64,000 bases of DNA from Terricaulis silvestris (GTDB taxonomy: Bacteria; Pseudomonadota; Alphaproteobacteria; Caulobacterales; Aquidulcibacteraceae): positions 3,250,501 to 3,314,500 of the forward strand of contig NZ_CP047045.1 in NCBI RefSeq assembly GCF_009792355.1. The letters are read 5' to 3'. The position numbers and the translations under genes are program-made. Positions 62,077 through 64,000 of the stretch are shown piece after piece (positions within the stretch are counted from its first letter, which is position 1; every line of letters begins with the position of its first letter). The notes below the pieces were generated by a model that had not been told where the DNA came from, did no database searches, and saw nothing but the letters and a program-made list of their open reading frames with translations.

Positions 62077-64000
62077 TCAGAGCAGCTCTTTTGCCGTTTC
62101 GACTAGCGCTTCCGCCGTGATGCCGAAGTGCTTGTAGGCGTCCTTGGCCGGCGCTGACGTGCCGAAGCTCGACATGCCGACGAACGCGTCAAGACCGAAC
62201 GCTTCGAACCAGCCCTGCCCGATCGCGGCTTCGCAGCCGATCTTCAGCTCTTCGTCGTCGCCGCAGACGGCGTTCTGGTAAGCTTCGTCCTGCAACTCGA
62301 ACATCTCGAAACAAGGCGCGGAGATAACGCGCGTCGGAATGCCTTCGGCTTGCAGCATTTCGCGCGCCTTAGCCGCGAGCGCGACTTCAGTGCCGGTGGC
62401 GAAGATCGCGACTTTCGACACGCCGCCCTCGGCCGGCAGCAGTTCGTAAGCGCCGCGCACAGAGAGGTTTTCGCTCGCGTCGTCGCGCAGCGCCGGCGTG
62501 GCTTGGCGCGAAAGCGCGAGGATGCTGGGTCCATCTTCATTGAGCAGCGCGGCTTGCCAGCATTCAGCGGCTTCCACCGCGTCTGCGGGACGGAAGACGT
62601 GCAGGTTCGGGATAGCGCGCAGCGCTGCGAGCTGTTCGACCGGTTGGTGCGTGGGGCCGTCTTCGCCCAGGCCGATGCTGTCGTGCGTCATGACGTGGAT
62701 GACGCGGATGCCCATCAGCGCGCCCAGACGGATCGCGGGGCGCGAGTAATCGGCGAACGAGAGGAACGTGCCGGAGTACGGAATCACGCCGCCGTGCAGC
62801 GCCATGCCGTTCATCGCCGCGGCCATGCCGTGCTCGCGGATGCCGTAGCGCACGTAGCGGCCTTCGCGATTCTCCGGCGTGAAATCCGCTGAGCCCTTGG
62901 CGTGCGTGTTGTTGGAGCCGGTGAGATCGGCCGAGCCGCCGAGCAATTCGGGGCACGCGTCGAACATGGAGTCGATTGCCGCGCCGGAAGATGCACGCGT
63001 GGCGAGCGACGGCTTCTCCGCCGCCATTTTCGCGGCCTGCATGCCGAGTGCGGCGATCGCGGCTTCGACATTGCCGCCGCTCATCGCCGCAACGAACGCG
63101 TCGCGCAGCGGATCGCGCTTCATTTTGGTTTGCCAGAGTTCGCGTGCGCCGGCGCTGCGTGCGCCGACTGCGCGCCAAGCTTTGACGATGTCGTCCGGAA
63201 TTTCGAACGGGCCGTGCGCCCAGCCGAGCGCGGCTTTCGCGGCGGCAAGTTCTTCAGCGCCCAAGGGCTCGCCGTGCGCCTTCGCGGTGCCTGCTTTCTT
63301 CGGCGCTCCGAAACCGATCGTGGTCTTGCACGCGATCAGCACGGGCTTGTCGGATTTCGTCGCGGCTTCAAACGCGCGCGCAACGTCGGCCATGTCATGG
63401 CCGTTGCACGAGAGCACGTTCCACTGGCTCGCAGCGAAGCGGGCTTTCTGGTCGGTGTTGTCCGACAGCGAGACCGCGCCGTCGATCGAGATCGAATTGT
63501 CGTCCCAGATCACGATCAGCTTGTTGAGTTTCTGGCGGCCGGCAAGCGCGATGGCTTCCTGGCTGATGCCTTCCATCAAGCAGCCGTCGCCGGCGATCAC
63601 CCAGGTGCGGTGATCGACGAGATCGTCGCCGAAGCGCGCGTTGAGATGCGCTTCCGCCATCGCCATGCCGACAGCGTTAGCAAGACCTTGGCCGAGCGGG
63701 CCGGTTGTGGTCTCGATGCCGGAAGCGAGAAAGTTTTCCGGGTGGCCGGCCGTCTTCGAACCGAGCTGGCGGAAGCGCTTGATCTCATCGAGCGTCATGT
63801 CCGCGTAGCCGGTCAGATAGAGCAGCGCGTAGAGCAGCATCGAGCCGTGGCCCGCGCTCAGCACGAAGCGGTCGCGGTCGGGCCAATTCGGTTCGGACGG
63901 ATCGTATTTGAGGAACTTCGAGAACAGCACGGTGGCCGCATCCGCCATGCCCATCGGCATGCCGGGGTGGCCGGACTTCGCCTGCTCCACCGCGTCCATC
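62077..64000 (-). CDS. tkt: transketolase (5' end outside window)
   Basis: The product shown is at least 640 residues and lacks about 15-20 N-terminal residues beyond the right edge. It has [12 protein letters not shown], the thiamine-pyrophosphate motif GDGCLMEG...[10 protein letters not shown], and, in the second half, [15 protein letters not shown] and [20 protein letters not shown]. It moves two-carbon units between sugar phosphates in the pentose phosphate pathway, feeding ribose-5-phosphate and so PRPP. It is a housekeeping gene next to the glycan region. Confidence 0.96.
   Translation of the reverse strand, partial: MDAVEQAKSGHPGMPMGMADAATVLFSKFLKYDPSEPNWPDRDRFVLSAGHGSMLLYALLYLTGYADMTLDEIKRFRQLGSKTAGHPENFLASGIETTTGPLGQGLANAVGMAMAEAHLNARFGDDLVDHRTWVIAGDGCLMEGISQEAIALAGRQKLNKLIVIWDDNSISIDGAVSLSDNTDQKARFAASQWNVLSCNGHDMADVARAFEAATKSDKPVLIACKTTIGFGAPKKAGTAKAHGEPLGAEELAAAKAALGWAHGPFEIPDDIVKAWRAVGARSAGARELWQTKMKRDPLRDAFVAAMSGGNVEAAIAALGMQAAKMAAEKPSLATRASSGAAIDSMFDACPELLGGSADLTGSNNTHAKGSADFTPENREGRYVRYGIREHGMAAAMNGMALHGGVIPYSGTFLSFADYSRPAIRLGALMGIRVIHVMTHDSIGLGEDGPTHQPVEQLAALRAIPNLHVFRPADAVEAAECWQAALLNEDGPSILALSRQATPALRDDASENLSVRGAYELLPAEGGVSKVAIFATGTEVALAAKAREMLQAEGIPTRVISAPCFEMFELQDEAYQNAVCGDDEELKIGCEAAIGQGWFEAFGLDAFVGMSSFGTSAPAKDAYKHFGITAEALVETAKELL

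Noticed and set aside
1-64000. tRNA or rRNA genes
   Set aside because: No cloverleaf-like segment with the conserved GGTTCGA arm or rRNA landmark words was noticed in the gaps.

Overview
The window is GC-rich DNA with tightly packed genes and many ATGA/GTGA/TTGA start-stop overlaps. It contains a Slam/TbpB-like surface lipoprotein pair, a CC_3515-type periplasmic protein, many lipoproteins, and envelope-polysaccharide genes. Together these suggest an alphaproteobacterium, most likely a Caulobacterales/Hyphomonadaceae-type organism. That placement is inferred from gene content; no rRNA or other marker gene is present.

Left part (1-16.6 kb): mostly small secreted or envelope proteins. These are a zinc-ribbon membrane protein cut by the window edge, an exonuclease III, a TraB/DUF5694-like lipoprotein, a lipoprotein alpha/beta hydrolase, a secreted gluzincin-like protein, a type XI secretion pair (Slam translocator plus a three-lobed TbpB-like lipoprotein), a PhyH-type dioxygenase and several hypothetical exported proteins. 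Nearly every gap between genes here carries a copy of a dispersed intergenic repeat. I did not see it in the right-hand 40 kb.

16.7-28 kb: a glycan-modification block (a double methyltransferase fusion, two paralogous GT2-like proteins, a CmcI-like methyltransferase, a sulfotransferase, a CapD-like dehydratase). It is interrupted by a prophage recombination remnant (Gp157, Bet/RecT, HNH and a broken second HNH copy), a sulfotransferase fragment, and a frameshifted gene for an acidic SFNT-repeat exported protein.

28-39 kb: a + strand operon that looks like a complete polyprenyl-phosphoryl-arabinose route: epimerase, FAD oxidoreductase, GtrA flippase-like protein, HAD-UbiA fusion, DprE1, DprE2, then an AftB-like GT-C arabinosyltransferase and a second large GT-C-like membrane protein. 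This set resembles the mycobacterial Rv3789-3791/3805c-3807c genes and is the most striking part of the window.

40-55.5 kb: a - strand surface-polysaccharide operon. It runs rmlC-rmlB-rmlD-rmlA (dTDP-rhamnose), a WbsX protein, a 1585-residue protein joining sulfotransferase, coiled coil, WbsX, GT4 and GT2 domains, an epimerase, the Wzm/Wzt ABC exporter and a zinc-ribbon methyltransferase. Two GT2 genes lie beyond rmlC.

55.5-64 kb: a single-pass membrane protein, an O-antigen ligase, a likely type III phosphomannose isomerase (AGE family) facing mannose-1-phosphate guanylyltransferase, a lipoprotein subtilase whose N-terminus matches the TbpB-like lipoprotein at 7.8-10.4 kb, and a transketolase cut by the right edge. 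Together the glycan genes would supply rhamnose, mannose and arabinofuranose, methylate and sulfate the chain, assemble and export it, and ligate it.
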